From Sphingomonas sp. S1-29 (GTDB lineage Bacteria > Pseudomonadota > Alphaproteobacteria > Sphingomonadales > Sphingomonadaceae): a DNA stretch of 64,000 nt. Made by a program: the position numbers and the translations under genes. The stretch covers positions 1,237,501 to 1,301,500 of the forward strand of contig NZ_CP110678.1 in the NCBI RefSeq assembly GCF_026167545.1, written 5' to 3'. Below the pieces are notes generated by a model. That model searched no databases, had not been told where the DNA came from, and saw only the letters and a program-made list of their open reading frames with translations. Of this stretch, positions 34,239 through 43,856 are shown piece by piece. The stretch's first letter is position 1. Every line of letters begins with the position of its first letter.

Positions 34239-35012
34239 ATGCATCAGACAAGCTGTGGCACGGGCAAGCCGCTGCTACTTATTCATGGATTGGGTAGCAG
34301 CTGGCGTGCTTGGCAGCCAATTCTGGCCAATCTGGCGGCCGAACGATCGGTCATCGCCATCGATCTGCCGGGTCACGGTGCGACACCGGCGGAACAAGAT
34401 AGTGGGACATTCGAGGGGCTGGTCGGGAGTTGCGAGCGCTACCTGGTTGATAACGGCCTCATCGGCATCGATGCCGTGGGCAGCTCGATGGGCGCTCGGA
34501 TCGTGCTGGAGTTGGCGCGACGAGGGAAGGTTGGCAATGTCGTCGCGCTCGATCCGGGTGGGTTTTGGCGCGGTTGGGAACGGCCTTTCTTCCGCACCAC
34601 CATAGGCCTATCCGCACAATTGTTGCGCGCCCTGCGATCGCGCCTACCAGCGATCAGTCGCAGCGCCCCGGCGCGCACCGCGCTATTAGCCCAGCTATCG
34701 GCGAAGCCCTCGACCCTCTCGCCCGCGTTGGTATGCACCGAGCTGACCAGCATCACCGACACGCCGACGTTTGACCATTTGGTCCGTGACCTTGCCAATG
34801 GCCCCGGGCAGGAAGGCCCTGCGGCCGACCCCAAGCAACGCATCGTCATCGGTTGGGGCACGCATGACCGGTTGTGCCTGCCCCGCCAGGCGGCCCGTGC
34901 GATGGCGGCATTCCCTTCTGCAACGCTGCACTGGTTTGAGCACAGCGGTCATTTTCCGATGTGGGACATGCCGCACGAGACGACGGCGGTCATTCTACAA
35001 GCAACGCGCTGA
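34239..35012 (+). CDS. Alpha/beta-fold hydrolase
   Basis: 257 aa from the ATG at 34239 (MHQTSCGTGKPLLLIHGLGSS). Oxyanion motif LLLIHGLGSSW, nucleophile elbow DAVGSSMGARIV (Ser), acid in GWGTHDRLC (Asp), and His in EHSGHFPMWDMP: a complete serine-hydrolase triad. No signal peptide from this start; a longer frame from 34125 has no ribosome-binding site. Substrate unknown. A TspO-like gene follows 53 nt downstream. Confidence 0.8.
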   Translation: MHQTSCGTGKPLLLIHGLGSSWRAWQPILANLAAERSVIAIDLPGHGATPAEQDSGTFEGLVGSCERYLVDNGLIGIDAVGSSMGARIVLELARRGKVGNVVALDPGGFWRGWERPFFRTTIGLSAQLLRALRSRLPAISRSAPARTALLAQLSAKPSTLSPALVCTELTSITDTPTFDHLVRDLANGPGQEGPAADPKQRIVIGWGTHDRLCLPRQAARAMAAFPSATLHWFEHSGHFPMWDMPHETTAVILQATR

Positions 35013-35065
35013 AAACCTGATGGGTCGCGTTGAACGGTCGCTTTTCTGATCAGCCAGGAGATGAC

Positions 35066-35586
35066 ATGCCCGCAGCAAATCACAAGACCAGCATGGCGCC
35101 ACGTTTGGCGGCCGGATTGGCCATCGGCACCGTGACCGCCGCTCTGCTACTGGGCCGTCGCCCAGCCCTTCTCTCAGCAGTCCACGGGCACAGCGTTGGT
35201 ATGATCGCCTGCGAAAGCCTGGCTTCACACCACCCGCGCCGGTGTTTGCCCTGACATGGCCAACGATCCAGGCCGCGCAGGCCTATAGCGGCTATTCATT
35301 GCTGCGAGCGCCGCCTTCGCCAGAGCGCACAACCGCGCTGGTCTTTTGGGGCGCGAACCAGATCGGTGTGGCAGGCTGGTCCGAGGGATTTTTCCGGCTC
35401 AGGGCGCCGGGTTGGGCGGCGCTCGGCTCTGCAGCCTTGGGCGGCAGCGCGGTCGGTCATGTTGGTGCCGCTCGACAAGTAGCTATTCGCGCCGCCGTTG
35501 CGGGATTGCCGCTGGCAGCGTGGGTTGGCCTTGCGACCTTGCTCGCTGAAGAGGTCTGGCGTCGGAACGATACACCTGCCGCATGA
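35066..35586 (+). pseudogene. TspO/MBR-like membrane protein with a frameshift
   Basis: It starts MPAANHKTSMAPRLAAGLAI after AGGAG at good spacing. Between about 35160 and 35197 the frame changes: the later frame reads WYDRLRKPGFTPPAPVFALTWPTIQ, then GVAGWSEGFFRLRAPGWAALG and AAVAGLPLAAWVGLATLLAEEVWRRN. This follows TspO order (…KPxFxPPxxVFxxVW… to …YLAWVxFAxxLNxxIWxLN). TspO proteins bind porphyrins and act in tetrapyrrole or stress signalling. Either it is a real frameshift or a one-base sequence error; the match itself is moderate. Confidence 0.55.
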
Positions 35587-35931
35587 ATGATGCGGATGTT
35601 CAGCGGCTAGAAGCCGTTTCCACGAGGCAGCGGTTCATTGACCTTAGACGCCGATCTAGCCCAGCATCCGTCGCTCGGACAAAACGCCGCTAAACCCGGC
35701 AGTGCGTCGATACTCTTCCGAACCGGCGTAATACCGGACGGCTTTTGTGCAGGGTGCCCGCCAGGCCGGGGCCCAAAAACTGGGGCAGAGTTCACCGCGA
35801 TCGATCCGATCTACGTCGTGCCGATGACGCCGCCAGTGCGGGACGCACCGTCACCAAATATACGCGCCCAGTCAGACTCGTGTCAGATAGCCAGATTATG
35901 GATCAAGACCGCGTTACCGTATCTGGATGCC
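35587..35931. other. Intergenic region upstream of the two-component operon
   Basis: About 345 bp with no gene I can support. The promoter of the response-regulator operon should lie here. I see no clear long dyad or LexA-type box. Confidence 0.5.
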
Positions 35932-36606
35932 ATGGCCCGATTCCTGATCGTCGAAGACAATGAGCGGCTGGCCAGCCTGGTTTCGGCCGGGCTGGGCGAG
36001 CAGGGGCATGTCTGCGATCAAGTCCCGACGCTCGCCGCGGCTTCGGATGCGCTGGCTTCGTTCGCGTTCGACGGGATCATCCTAGATCTCGGGCTCCCCG
36101 ACGGCGATGGTATCGACTGGTTGCGGCAGCGCGCCGGCGGAGAGCCGCCGGCGCTGATCCTTACCGCACGCGACGCGCTCGAGGACCGGATCACGGGACT
36201 CGACGCCGGCGCCGACGACTATCTCGCCAAGCCGTTCGCGATGGACGAACTGGCAGCGAGATTGCGCGCGATGCTGCGGCGCCCGGGCTCGCGGCGGCAG
36301 ACGCGGATCTCGCTCGGTAACGTCACGTTCGATCCCGCGAGCCATGCGGTAACGGTCGCGACGCAGGCGCACGAACTGCCGCGCCGCGAGGCCGCGCTGC
36401 TCGAACTGCTGCTGCGGCGCGCGGGCGAGGTGGTTCGGCGCGGGGTGATCGAGGATGGGCTGTACACGTTCGACGAGGCGGTGACGCCGAACGCGGTCGA
36501 GGCGATCGTGTCGCGGCTTCGCCGGCGGCTGGACGATGCCGGTGCCGACCTCGACCTGCACACCGTCCGCGGGGTCGGATATCTGCTGCGCGAGCGAAAC
36601 GCATGA
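35932..36606 (+). CDS. OmpR/PhoB-family response regulator
   Basis: 224 aa. Receiver domain: VEDNERL acidic pocket, phospho-Asp in GIILDLGLPDGDG, Thr in ALILTARDAL, Lys in YLAKPFAMDEL. Winged-helix effector: LPRREAALLELLLRRAGEVV, NAVEAIVSRLRRRLDDAG, HTVRGVGYLLRE. The ATG at 35932 is the only one that fits the receiver start. It overlaps the histidine kinase gene (ATGA) and lies upstream of a CzcCBA pump, suggesting it controls metal efflux. Confidence 0.93.
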   Translation: MARFLIVEDNERLASLVSAGLGEQGHVCDQVPTLAAASDALASFAFDGIILDLGLPDGDGIDWLRQRAGGEPPALILTARDALEDRITGLDAGADDYLAKPFAMDELAARLRAMLRRPGSRRQTRISLGNVTFDPASHAVTVATQAHELPRREAALLELLLRRAGEVVRRGVIEDGLYTFDEAVTPNAVEAIVSRLRRRLDDAGADLDLHTVRGVGYLLRERNA

Positions 36607-37619
36607 TCGACGCGCCTTCGATCACGCGGCGATTGACGCGCAGCATGGCCGTAGTCGGCGGGCTGGGCGCGCTGCTGCTGCTGATCGTCATCGGCATCGA
36701 ATATCGCTTGTCGTTCAGTCACGTTTCGAGCGGCGACGCGCTGCCGCTGGTGCTGCACGAACTCGCCGAGCATGTGCTGCTGCCGATGGTGGTGCTGATC
36801 GTGCCGATGGCGCTGGCAGGGCGCTGGGCGATCCGCCGCGCGATCGAGCCGCTGCGCACCGCCGCCGCCGAGATCGATGCGCGCGCCGACGCGGTCCGCG
36901 GCGTCCGCGTGGCGACCGACACGCTGCCGATGGAAGCGCGCCCCTTCGCCGATGCGATCAACCGCATGCTCGGGAGAGCCGATCACGCCGCGTCGATGCA
37001 CGAGGGTTTTGCCGCCGACATCGCGCACGAACTGCGCACACCGCTGACCTTGCTGTCGCTCGAGCTCGACCGGCTCGACGCGCCGCAGGCGCCGCATCTG
37101 CGCGAAGCCGTCGCGCAGATGCGGCGCCTGATCGACCAGTTGATGCTGCTGGCGCAGGTCGAGGCCGACGCGGCATCGCTAAGCGCGCCCAGCGACGTCG
37201 ATCTGGTCGATCTCGCGGGCGACGTGATCGCGCGGATGGCGCCGCTCGCGCTCGATCAGGGCGTCCATTTCGAACTCGTTGCCGGCGATCGGGTGTTGGC
37301 GCCGGGTCGGCGCGAGGCTATCGGCGCGGCGCTTCGCAATCTGCTGGAGAATGCGCTGCGGGTGACGCCGCCGGGCGGTACGATCGTCGTTCGCGTCACC
37401 GCGCAGGGGCTGATTGCGGTTCGCGACGAAGGGCCCGGGCTCGATACCCAGGCGCTGGTGCATCTGGTCGAGCGGCATCACCGTGCCGACTATGCGAGCA
37501 AGGATGGCGCCGGGCTCGGCCTGGCGATCGTCGACCGCATCATGAAGGCGCATGGCGGCAGCCTCGGCACCGCGCCCGAAGAAGGCGAGATCCGGCTCCA
37601 CCTGCCGGTGTCAGGCTGA
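36603..37619 (+). CDS. Sensor histidine kinase
   Basis: 338 aa. A first helix at about residues 15-35, a very short periplasmic loop (SFSHVSSGDALPLVLHELAEH), and a second helix (VLLPMVVLIVPMALAG). Then a HAMP-like linker, H-box FAADIAHELRTPLTLLSLEL, N-box LRNLLENALRVTPPGGT, and G-boxes DEGPGL and GAGLGLAIVDRI. The short sensor loop holds three His, which might bind metal, but that is inference. Paired with the response regulator just upstream. Confidence 0.9.
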   Translation: MIDAPSITRRLTRSMAVVGGLGALLLLIVIGIEYRLSFSHVSSGDALPLVLHELAEHVLLPMVVLIVPMALAGRWAIRRAIEPLRTAAAEIDARADAVRGVRVATDTLPMEARPFADAINRMLGRADHAASMHEGFAADIAHELRTPLTLLSLELDRLDAPQAPHLREAVAQMRRLIDQLMLLAQVEADAASLSAPSDVDLVDLAGDVIARMAPLALDQGVHFELVAGDRVLAPGRREAIGAALRNLLENALRVTPPGGTIVVRVTAQGLIAVRDEGPGLDTQALVHLVERHHRADYASKDGAGLGLAIVDRIMKAHGGSLGTAPEEGEIRLHLPVSG

Positions 37620-37648
37620 CGTCAGGCTGAGCCGATATCGGTGCTTCG

Positions 37649-38761
37649 ATGAAGCAGCGAACCTTGATTTTGGGCGGCGGCGGCGCCGCGATTGCCGCGA
37701 TCGCGCTCTGGTTGGTGTTGCCTGCAGATACGCCGGCAGCCGACCCAGCCCCCGCCGCGAGCCCGACACAAGTGCCGGGGAATGTCGCGCTGACCGCCGA
37801 CCAGATCCGTAGCCTGGGAATCGCGATAGCGACGGTCGAGGCGGCGCAGACCGTCGCGGTGGCGACGCTGCCGGCGCAGATCGCCCCGCCGCCCAATGCG
37901 AGGGTGGCGGTGGCGGCGCAGCTTCCGGGGGTCGTCACGCGGATCTTCGTCGTCAACGGCCAGGCGGTTGCCAAGGGCCAGACGCTGGCGACCGTCGCCA
38001 GCCGCGATGTCGTGAGCCTCGGCGCTGACCTGGCCCGCGCGCGGTCGCGCCAGGCGGCGGCGCGGGCGCAGGCGGCAAGGCTCGGGCAATTGTCGCGCGA
38101 AGGAATCATCGCGCCGTCGCGCGCCGACGAAGCATCGGCGCTGGCGCGCCAGAGCGATATCGATGTCAGCGAGCAGCACCGCCTGATCGCACTGCTCGGC
38201 GGCGGTGGCGGCGGCGGCGCGGGCTATGCGCTGACCGCGCCGATCGCGGGGCGGATCAGCAGCATGACCGCCGAAACCGGCAAGACAGTCGATCCGGCCA
38301 TGGCCCCCTTCGTGATCGACGGCGACGGGCCGTTGCAGGTTACCGCGCAAGTTCCCGAGCGGCTGATCGGGTCGGTGCGGCCGGGCATGCAGGTTCGCGT
38401 CGGGCGCGATGCGATCGGGACGATTCTGGCGGTCGGGAGCGCGATCGATCCGCTGACCCGATCGGCGACCCTCACCGCCAACGTCCCGCCCGCCCCCGGC
38501 ATCTCGGCGGGGAGCGCCACGAGCGTGATCGTCGAGGGGCCGGCGCCTGCTGGCGCGGTGCAGGTGCCCGCGTCGGCGGTTTCCGAACTCGGCGGCCAGC
38601 CTGTCGTCTTCGTCATCGTTGCCGGCGGCGTTTCGGCGCGTCGCGTCGCGACCACGCCTGGCGCCGGCGACCAGGTCATCGTGACGCGCGGCCTCAAGCG
38701 CGGCGAGCGGATCGCGACGCGCGGAATCAGCGAGCTCAAGACGCTCGCTGGCGCGAACTGA
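37649..38761 (+). CDS. CzcB/CusB-like RND periplasmic adaptor
   Basis: 370 aa. One N-terminal membrane helix, a barrel-sandwich (LPGVVTRIFVVNGQAVAKGQTLATV), a helical hairpin (ADLARARSRQAAARAQAARLGQLSREGIIAPSRADEASAL), a poly-Gly loop, and TAPIAGRISSMTAETGKTVDP closing the lipoyl-like fold. It links the inner-membrane pump to the outer-membrane channel. It begins 29 nt after the kinase gene and is 12 nt before the pump gene. Confidence 0.87.
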   Translation: MKQRTLILGGGGAAIAAIALWLVLPADTPAADPAPAASPTQVPGNVALTADQIRSLGIAIATVEAAQTVAVATLPAQIAPPPNARVAVAAQLPGVVTRIFVVNGQAVAKGQTLATVASRDVVSLGADLARARSRQAAARAQAARLGQLSREGIIAPSRADEASALARQSDIDVSEQHRLIALLGGGGGGGAGYALTAPIAGRISSMTAETGKTVDPAMAPFVIDGDGPLQVTAQVPERLIGSVRPGMQVRVGRDAIGTILAVGSAIDPLTRSATLTANVPPAPGISAGSATSVIVEGPAPAGAVQVPASAVSELGGQPVVFVIVAGGVSARRVATTPGAGDQVIVTRGLKRGERIATRGISELKTLAGAN

Positions 38762-38773
38762 CGGGCGGCAACC

Positions 38774-41700
38774 ATGCTCCGTGCACTGCTCGCCCAAGCG
38801 CTTTCGTACCGGCTGTTCGTCATTGCCGCCGCCGCGGTGCTGGCGGGCCTGGGCGTCTGGGCCTTCGTCACCCTGCCGATCGATGCCTATCCCGACATCG
38901 CGCCGACCCAGGTGAAGATCATCCTGAAGGCACCGGGGATGACCCCCGACGAGGTCGAGACGCGCATCCTGGCGCCGATCGAGCAGGAGATGCTGGGCAT
39001 CCCCGCCCAAGCGATCCTGCGCGCGACCGCGAAATATGCGGTCGCCGACGTGACGATCGATTTCGTCGACGGCACCGACATCTATTGGGCGCGCCAGCAG
39101 GTGAGCGAGCGGCTTGCCGGTGTGACGGGCGATCTGCCCGCGGGGGTGACCGGCGGACTGGCACCGATCTCGACGCCCTTGTCCGAGATGTTCATGTTCA
39201 CGATCGACGGGCCGCTGTCGCTGCAGGAGCGGCGGACCTTGCTCGATTGGACCATCCGGCCCGCGCTGCGCACCGTGCCGGGGGTCGCCGATGTCAACGC
39301 GCTCGGCGGCTTTGTCCGCACGTTCGAGGTGCAGCCCGATCCGGTCGCGACCGCCACCGCCGGGCTGACGATCGCCGACATCGCCGCGGCGATCGATCGC
39401 GGCAACCGCAACGACGGCGCGGGCCGGCTCGTCAGTGGCGAAGACGCGCTGATCGTGCGCGCGGTCGGCGCGATTGCGACGGTCGATGATCTGCGCGCGC
39501 TGGTGCTGCGCAGCGACGACGGCCGGGTGTTGCGGCTGGGCGATGTCGCCACTGTCGCGATCGGCAGCCTGACGCGCTACGGCGCGGTCAGCAGCGACGG
39601 GCGCGGCGAGACGGTCGAGGGGTTGGTCATCGCGCTGCGCGGGTCCGACGCGCGCCAGGTGGTTGCCGGGGTCAAGGCCAAGATCGCCGAATTGTCGCGG
39701 ACGCTGCCTGCGGGGACGACGATCAACGTCTTCTACGACCGCTCAGACCTGATCACCCGCGCGGTGGGCACCGTCGAAAAGGCACTGATCGAGGCGACGA
39801 TCCTGGTCGTGATCCTGCTGATCCTGTTCCTGGGCGATTGGCGCGCGGCGGCGATCGTCGCGGTGACGCTGCCGATGGCGGCGCTGATGACTTTCATGCT
39901 GATGCGCGGCTGGGGGCTCACCGCCAATCTGATGAGCCTGGGCGGGCTGGCGATCGCGATCGGGATGCTTGTCGACGGCGCGGTGGTGGTGATCGAGAAT
40001 GTGGTCGAGCGGCTCGCGCAACAGGGCCATGCCGATGAAACACCACGGCTGAACCTGATCTTCCGCGCGACCAGCGACGTCATCGTGCCGGTATCGGCGG
40101 GCTTGCTCATCATCGCGCTGGTGTTCCTGCCGCTCGTTTCGCTCGAGGGGCTCGAGGGCAAGTTATTCGCGCCGGTCGCGCTGACGATCATGTTTGCGCT
40201 CGCCGCCGCGCTGCTGCTGACGATTACGCTGGTGCCGGTGCTCGCCTCGCTCGGGTTGAAGGCGCATCCGCATGCCGAACCATGGATCATGCGCCAGCTG
40301 TCGCCGCGCTATCATGCGCTGCTCGGCGGCGCGTTCGCGCGCAAGCCGCTGGTGTATGCGCTGTCGGCGGTCGGGCTGGTCGTCGCGGTGATCGCCTATG
40401 GCGCGGTGGGCAAGACCTTCATGCCGCAGATGGACGAAGGTTCGGTCGTGATGCAGCTCGTCAAAAGCCCGAGTATCGGGCTCGACCATTCGGTGCGCGG
40501 CGATCTCGCCGCCCAGCGGCTGTTGCTGGACAAGGTGCCCGAAGTGCAGCGCGTGATCGCGCGAGTCGGGTCGGACGAGCTCGGGCTCGATCCGATGGGG
40601 CTGAACGAGACCGACACCTTCATCGCGCTGAAACCGCGTGCCGATTGGCGCGGCGACAAGGAAGCCGTGGTGACCGCGATGCGCGACGCGATGGCCTTGC
40701 TGCCGGGCATCGAGGCGAGCTTTACCCAGCCGATCGAGATGCGCGTTTCGGAAATGCTCACCGGCGCGCGCGGCGACCTGGCGATCAAGATCTTCGGCCC
40801 CGATGGCGCGACGCTCGGGCGGCTGGCCGGGCAGGTCCAGTCGGTGCTCGAGACCACGCGCGGTGCGACCGAGGTGATGACCGTCGCCAACGACCGCGTC
40901 GATTATCTCCAGCTCGACATCGACCGGCTCGCCGCCGGCCGTGCCGGGCTGACGGTGGACGAAATCGAGGACGGATTGCGCAGCCAGCTCGAAGGTATGC
41001 GCGCGGGAATCGTCGCGGAGAGCAACCGGCGGACGCCGATCGTCATTCGCGGCGCCGAGGGGGTGCGGAGCAGCCCCGCGCTGTTCGCCGACCTGCTGCT
41101 GCGCTCGCCGGGTGGGCAGACCGTCCGGCTGAGCGATGTCGCGACGATCCGCCCGGTCGCCGGGCCGGTGAAGATCGATCACGAAAATGGTGCGCGCTAT
41201 GCGATGGTCCAGGCGTTCGTCTCGGGTCGCGATCTGGTTGGCTATGTCGAGGAAGCCAAGGCCGGCGTCGCCGCGCGGGTTCCCCTGCCCGCCGGGTATC
41301 GCCTGGTATGGGGCGGCCAGTTCGAGAATCAGCAGCGGGCGGCGGCGCGGCTGTCGCTCGTCGTGCCGATCGCGGTGTTGCTGATCCTGCTCGTCCTGCT
41401 GGCAACGTTGCGGTCGCTGAGGGCATCGCTGCTGATCCTCGTCAACATTCCCTTCGCGATGGTTGGCGGGATCGTCGCGCTGTGGGCGACCGGGCAATAT
41501 CTGTCGGTGCCAGCCTCGGTCGGCTTCATCGCGCTGCTCGGGATTGCAGTGCTCAACGGCCTCGTGTTGATCGCCTATTTCCGCCAGTTGCGCAGCGAAG
41601 GCGTGCCTATGGCTGAAGCCGTCCGCACCGGTGCCGCGCGGCGGCTGCGCCCGGTGCTGATGACCGCGAGCATCACCGCCTTCGGCCTTGTCCCGCTGCT

Positions 41701-41851
41701 GTTCGCGAGCGGGCCGGGTTCGGAAATCCAGCGCCCGCTGGCGATCGTGGTGATCGGCGGGCTCGTCACCTCGACCCTGCTGACGCTGATCCTGTTGCCG
41801 ATCCTGTTCGAACGCTTCGGCGAAAGCCGTGCGGAGATGGCCGATGGCTGA
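38774..41851 (+). CDS. CzcA/CusA-family heavy-metal efflux RND transporter
   Basis: 1,025 aa, the length of HME-type RND pumps. It begins with a first helix then LPIDAYPDIAPTQVKIILKAPGMTPDEVETRI, the HME signature start. Further motifs are DGTDIYWARQQVSERL and LVDGAVVVIENVVERLA in helix 4 (proton-relay region), MPQMDEGSVVMQL, and a C-terminal bundle ending LLPILFERFGESR. It exports a divalent or monovalent metal from periplasm and/or cytoplasm by proton antiport. Whether it is Zn/Co/Cd (Czc) or Cu/Ag (Cus) cannot be settled from what I see. Confidence 0.92.
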   Translation: MLRALLAQALSYRLFVIAAAAVLAGLGVWAFVTLPIDAYPDIAPTQVKIILKAPGMTPDEVETRILAPIEQEMLGIPAQAILRATAKYAVADVTIDFVDGTDIYWARQQVSERLAGVTGDLPAGVTGGLAPISTPLSEMFMFTIDGPLSLQERRTLLDWTIRPALRTVPGVADVNALGGFVRTFEVQPDPVATATAGLTIADIAAAIDRGNRNDGAGRLVSGEDALIVRAVGAIATVDDLRALVLRSDDGRVLRLGDVATVAIGSLTRYGAVSSDGRGETVEGLVIALRGSDARQVVAGVKAKIAELSRTLPAGTTINVFYDRSDLITRAVGTVEKALIEATILVVILLILFLGDWRAAAIVAVTLPMAALMTFMLMRGWGLTANLMSLGGLAIAIGMLVDGAVVVIENVVERLAQQGHADETPRLNLIFRATSDVIVPVSAGLLIIALVFLPLVSLEGLEGKLFAPVALTIMFALAAALLLTITLVPVLASLGLKAHPHAEPWIMRQLSPRYHALLGGAFARKPLVYALSAVGLVVAVIAYGAVGKTFMPQMDEGSVVMQLVKSPSIGLDHSVRGDLAAQRLLLDKVPEVQRVIARVGSDELGLDPMGLNETDTFIALKPRADWRGDKEAVVTAMRDAMALLPGIEASFTQPIEMRVSEMLTGARGDLAIKIFGPDGATLGRLAGQVQSVLETTRGATEVMTVANDRVDYLQLDIDRLAAGRAGLTVDEIEDGLRSQLEGMRAGIVAESNRRTPIVIRGAEGVRSSPALFADLLLRSPGGQTVRLSDVATIRPVAGPVKIDHENGARYAMVQAFVSGRDLVGYVEEAKAGVAARVPLPAGYRLVWGGQFENQQRAAARLSLVVPIAVLLILLVLLATLRSLRASLLILVNIPFAMVGGIVALWATGQYLSVPASVGFIALLGIAVLNGLVLIAYFRQLRSEGVPMAEAVRTGAARRLRPVLMTASITAFGLVPLLFASGPGSEIQRPLAIVVIGGLVTSTLLTLILLPILFERFGESRAEMADG

Positions 41852-42143
41852 GCTGTTGTTGACCTTCCATAGCGCCGCAGTCGATGCATCGACGATCGGC
41901 GACGCGCTTCGGGCCGCGTTTCGCGTGCCGGTGCATATCCGCGGCGAAGCCGTGCTCGGGCTCGATTTTTCCGACGCCACCACCGCCGAACGCGTGACCG
42001 GATCGCTCGATCGCGCGGCAATCGAGCTCATCGTCGAAGCCGAGCTTTTGCGAGACGCGATCGCCGTTGCCGCGCGCACCAAACGCAAGGGGCCGTTCCG
42101 CTGGCAGGCAATTCCCATCATCGAACGAGGCAGGATGCCATGA
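41844..42143 (+). CDS. DUF3240 family small protein
   Basis: 99 aa from the ATG at 41844, overlapping the pump stop by 8 nt. Contains LLLTFHSAAVDASTIGDALRAAF, VHIRGEAVLGLDFSDATTAERVTGSLDRAA and a basic C-terminus. I recall DUF3240 proteins as encoded with CzcCBA pumps; the fold may be PII-like or ferredoxin-like and the function is not established. Its stop overlaps the next gene's ATG. Confidence 0.7.
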   Translation: MAELLLTFHSAAVDASTIGDALRAAFRVPVHIRGEAVLGLDFSDATTAERVTGSLDRAAIELIVEAELLRDAIAVAARTKRKGPFRWQAIPIIERGRMP

Positions 42144-43399
42144 TCGCGAGAAGCCTGGGGCTGGGTATTGCGCTATCGGCGCTGGCGATGCCGGCAGCCG
42201 CGCAGCAGCTCGACATCCGCCCCGACCTGCCGCCGCCAGCAGTGGTGACCGCAGCGCTCGACGAGCATCCCTCGGTACTTGCCGCAGGCGCACGCGTCAC
42301 CGCCGCGCAGGCGCAGGCGGGTGCGCTGGCCAAGGGGCCGCACGAGTTCAGCATCACCGGATCGGTGCTCCGCCGCAGCGTCGATCGCGAGGGCAGCTAC
42401 CAGGAATTCGACGCCACCGTCATGCGGCCGCTCCGCCTGCCGGGCAAGGCGGCGCTCGACCGCAAGACGGGCAGCGCTGGCATCTTGGCTGCGCAGAATC
42501 GCATGGCCGATGCGCGGCACCAGGCAGCGCTCGAGCTTTCGCGGCTGTGGTTCGACTGGATCGGCGCGGGTGCCCTAGCCGACACCGATGCCCGCAACGT
42601 CGCCAACCTCGAACAGGCGCTGGCCGCCGTCCGCCGACGATCACAATTGCGCGACGCCGCGATCCTCGACGTCGAGCAGGCGCAATCGGCATTGTCGCGC
42701 GCGCGGGGCCAGCATGCCGATGCGCGCGCACTGATGGCCGAGGCCGAGGCGCGGCTGCGCGCCACCTATCCGACGATTCGGTTGCCAGCTACGCCGCCGC
42801 TGCCCGGTACGCCCGACGAACCGCCAATCAGCTTTGACGCGCTTGGCCAATTGGTGATCGAGCGCAGCCACGAGATCGCCGCGGCGCAGGCCGATGCCGA
42901 CCGGCTGGGCTTTGCGGCGCAACGCGCGCGCGCCGACCGGATCGCCGATCCGAGCTTGGGCGTACGCGCGTTCAGTGAGCGCAGCGGAATGGAACGCGGG
43001 CTCGGCCTGGTCGCGACGATGCCGCTGGGCGGCGGATATCGGCGGTATGCTGCCCAGGAGGCCGGCGCATACTCGAGCGCCGCGCTGCACGAAGTGGCTG
43101 TCGTCCGCCGCTCGGTCGAGGCCACCGCCGCGTCCGACGTTGCGCTGGCACGCGCGCGCATCGAGAGCTGGATGGCGGTGCAAGCGGCGGCCTCGAGCGC
43201 CGAATCGGTGGCGGCCAGGACGCTTTCGGGCAACCGGCTGGGCGCGATCGACCTGGCCGACCTGCTCTACGCCCAGCGCCAGGCCAACGACGCCCGCCGC
43301 GAGGAAGTACGCGCGCGGGTCGAGGCGTTGCGCGCGATCCTGCGGCTCGAAATCGATTCGCATGTCGTTTGGATCGATGCCGACGATCACGCTCCCTGA
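42140..43399 (+). CDS. CzcC-like outer-membrane efflux protein (TolC family)
   Basis: 419 aa with signal peptide (ALAMPAAAQQ). Long helical repeats (ALDEHPSVLAAGARVTAAQAQAGALA; VEQAQSALSRARGQHADARALMAEAEARL; VIERSHEIAAAQADADRLGFAAQRARADRIADPSLGVRAF) match the OEP fold. It starts with ATGA over the DUF3240 stop and closes the five-gene efflux operon. Confidence 0.85.
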   Translation: MIARSLGLGIALSALAMPAAAQQLDIRPDLPPPAVVTAALDEHPSVLAAGARVTAAQAQAGALAKGPHEFSITGSVLRRSVDREGSYQEFDATVMRPLRLPGKAALDRKTGSAGILAAQNRMADARHQAALELSRLWFDWIGAGALADTDARNVANLEQALAAVRRRSQLRDAAILDVEQAQSALSRARGQHADARALMAEAEARLRATYPTIRLPATPPLPGTPDEPPISFDALGQLVIERSHEIAAAQADADRLGFAAQRARADRIADPSLGVRAFSERSGMERGLGLVATMPLGGGYRRYAAQEAGAYSSAALHEVAVVRRSVEATAASDVALARARIESWMAVQAAASSAESVAARTLSGNRLGAIDLADLLYAQRQANDARREEVRARVEALRAILRLEIDSHVVWIDADDHAP

Positions 43400-43540
43400 G
43401 CGCAGCGCTTCCGGGTCATCGAATTGCGCCATCGGAACGAGGAGCGCTGCTCTGGCGAGCGCCCCGGCTAATCGGTCTTCGTCGCTATGCCATTGCGTGT
43501 TGGCAAGCCCGGGCGCACCGAGTCCCGCCACCAATGTTTT

Positions 43541-43846
43541 TCAGGGTTTGTCGTCGACCGGGCAGAACACGCCGTGCAACGTTTCCAGCACGCGGGCGGC
43601 GCCGTCGTGGACGATCGAATAATAGAGCGTCTGCCCGTCGCGCCGGGCGCTGACGATCCCGTCCTTGCGCAGCAACGCCAGTTGCTGCGACACCGTCGTG
43701 TCGCGCGCGCCGGTCAGCCGGATGATCTCCCCGACCGACTTCTCGCCTTCCCATAAATGGCAAAGAATCATCAGCCGGCTGCGCCCCGACAGCGATTTCA
43801 GGAAGTCCGATGCCTGGTCGAGGGCGGCTAGCATGTCCTGTTTCAT
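43541..43846 (-). CDS. ArsR-family persulfide-sensing repressor (SqrR/BigR/YgaV type)
   Basis: 101 aa winged-helix protein: FLKSLSGRSRLMILCHLWEGEKSVGEI, recognition helix TTVSQQLALLRKDG, wing RRDGQTLYYSI. Two cysteines, C29 in LMILCHLW and C95 in HGVFCPVDD, sit where SqrR/BigR have the pair that forms a polysulfide bridge and releases DNA. It follows the RND gene by 10 nt and is likely co-transcribed, so it would regulate its own operon and the divergent sulfide genes. A predicted operator is at 48298-48325. The start ATG at 43846 follows GTAGG. Confidence 0.88.
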   Translation of the reverse strand: MKQDMLAALDQASDFLKSLSGRSRLMILCHLWEGEKSVGEIIRLTGARDTTVSQQLALLRKDGIVSARRDGQTLYYSIVHDGAARVLETLHGVFCPVDDKP

Positions 43847-43856
43847 CGGCCTACAG

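Noticed and set aside
35231..35256. Resemblance to the IS6-type end (GCCGGTGTTTGCCCTGACA)
   Set aside because: It lies inside the conserved PPAPVFALTW segment of the TspO-like gene, so the likeness is best explained by coding sequence.
41844..42143. Start at ATG 41829 for the DUF3240 gene
   Set aside because: The ATG at 41844 begins exactly at the conserved N-terminus (AELLLTFH).
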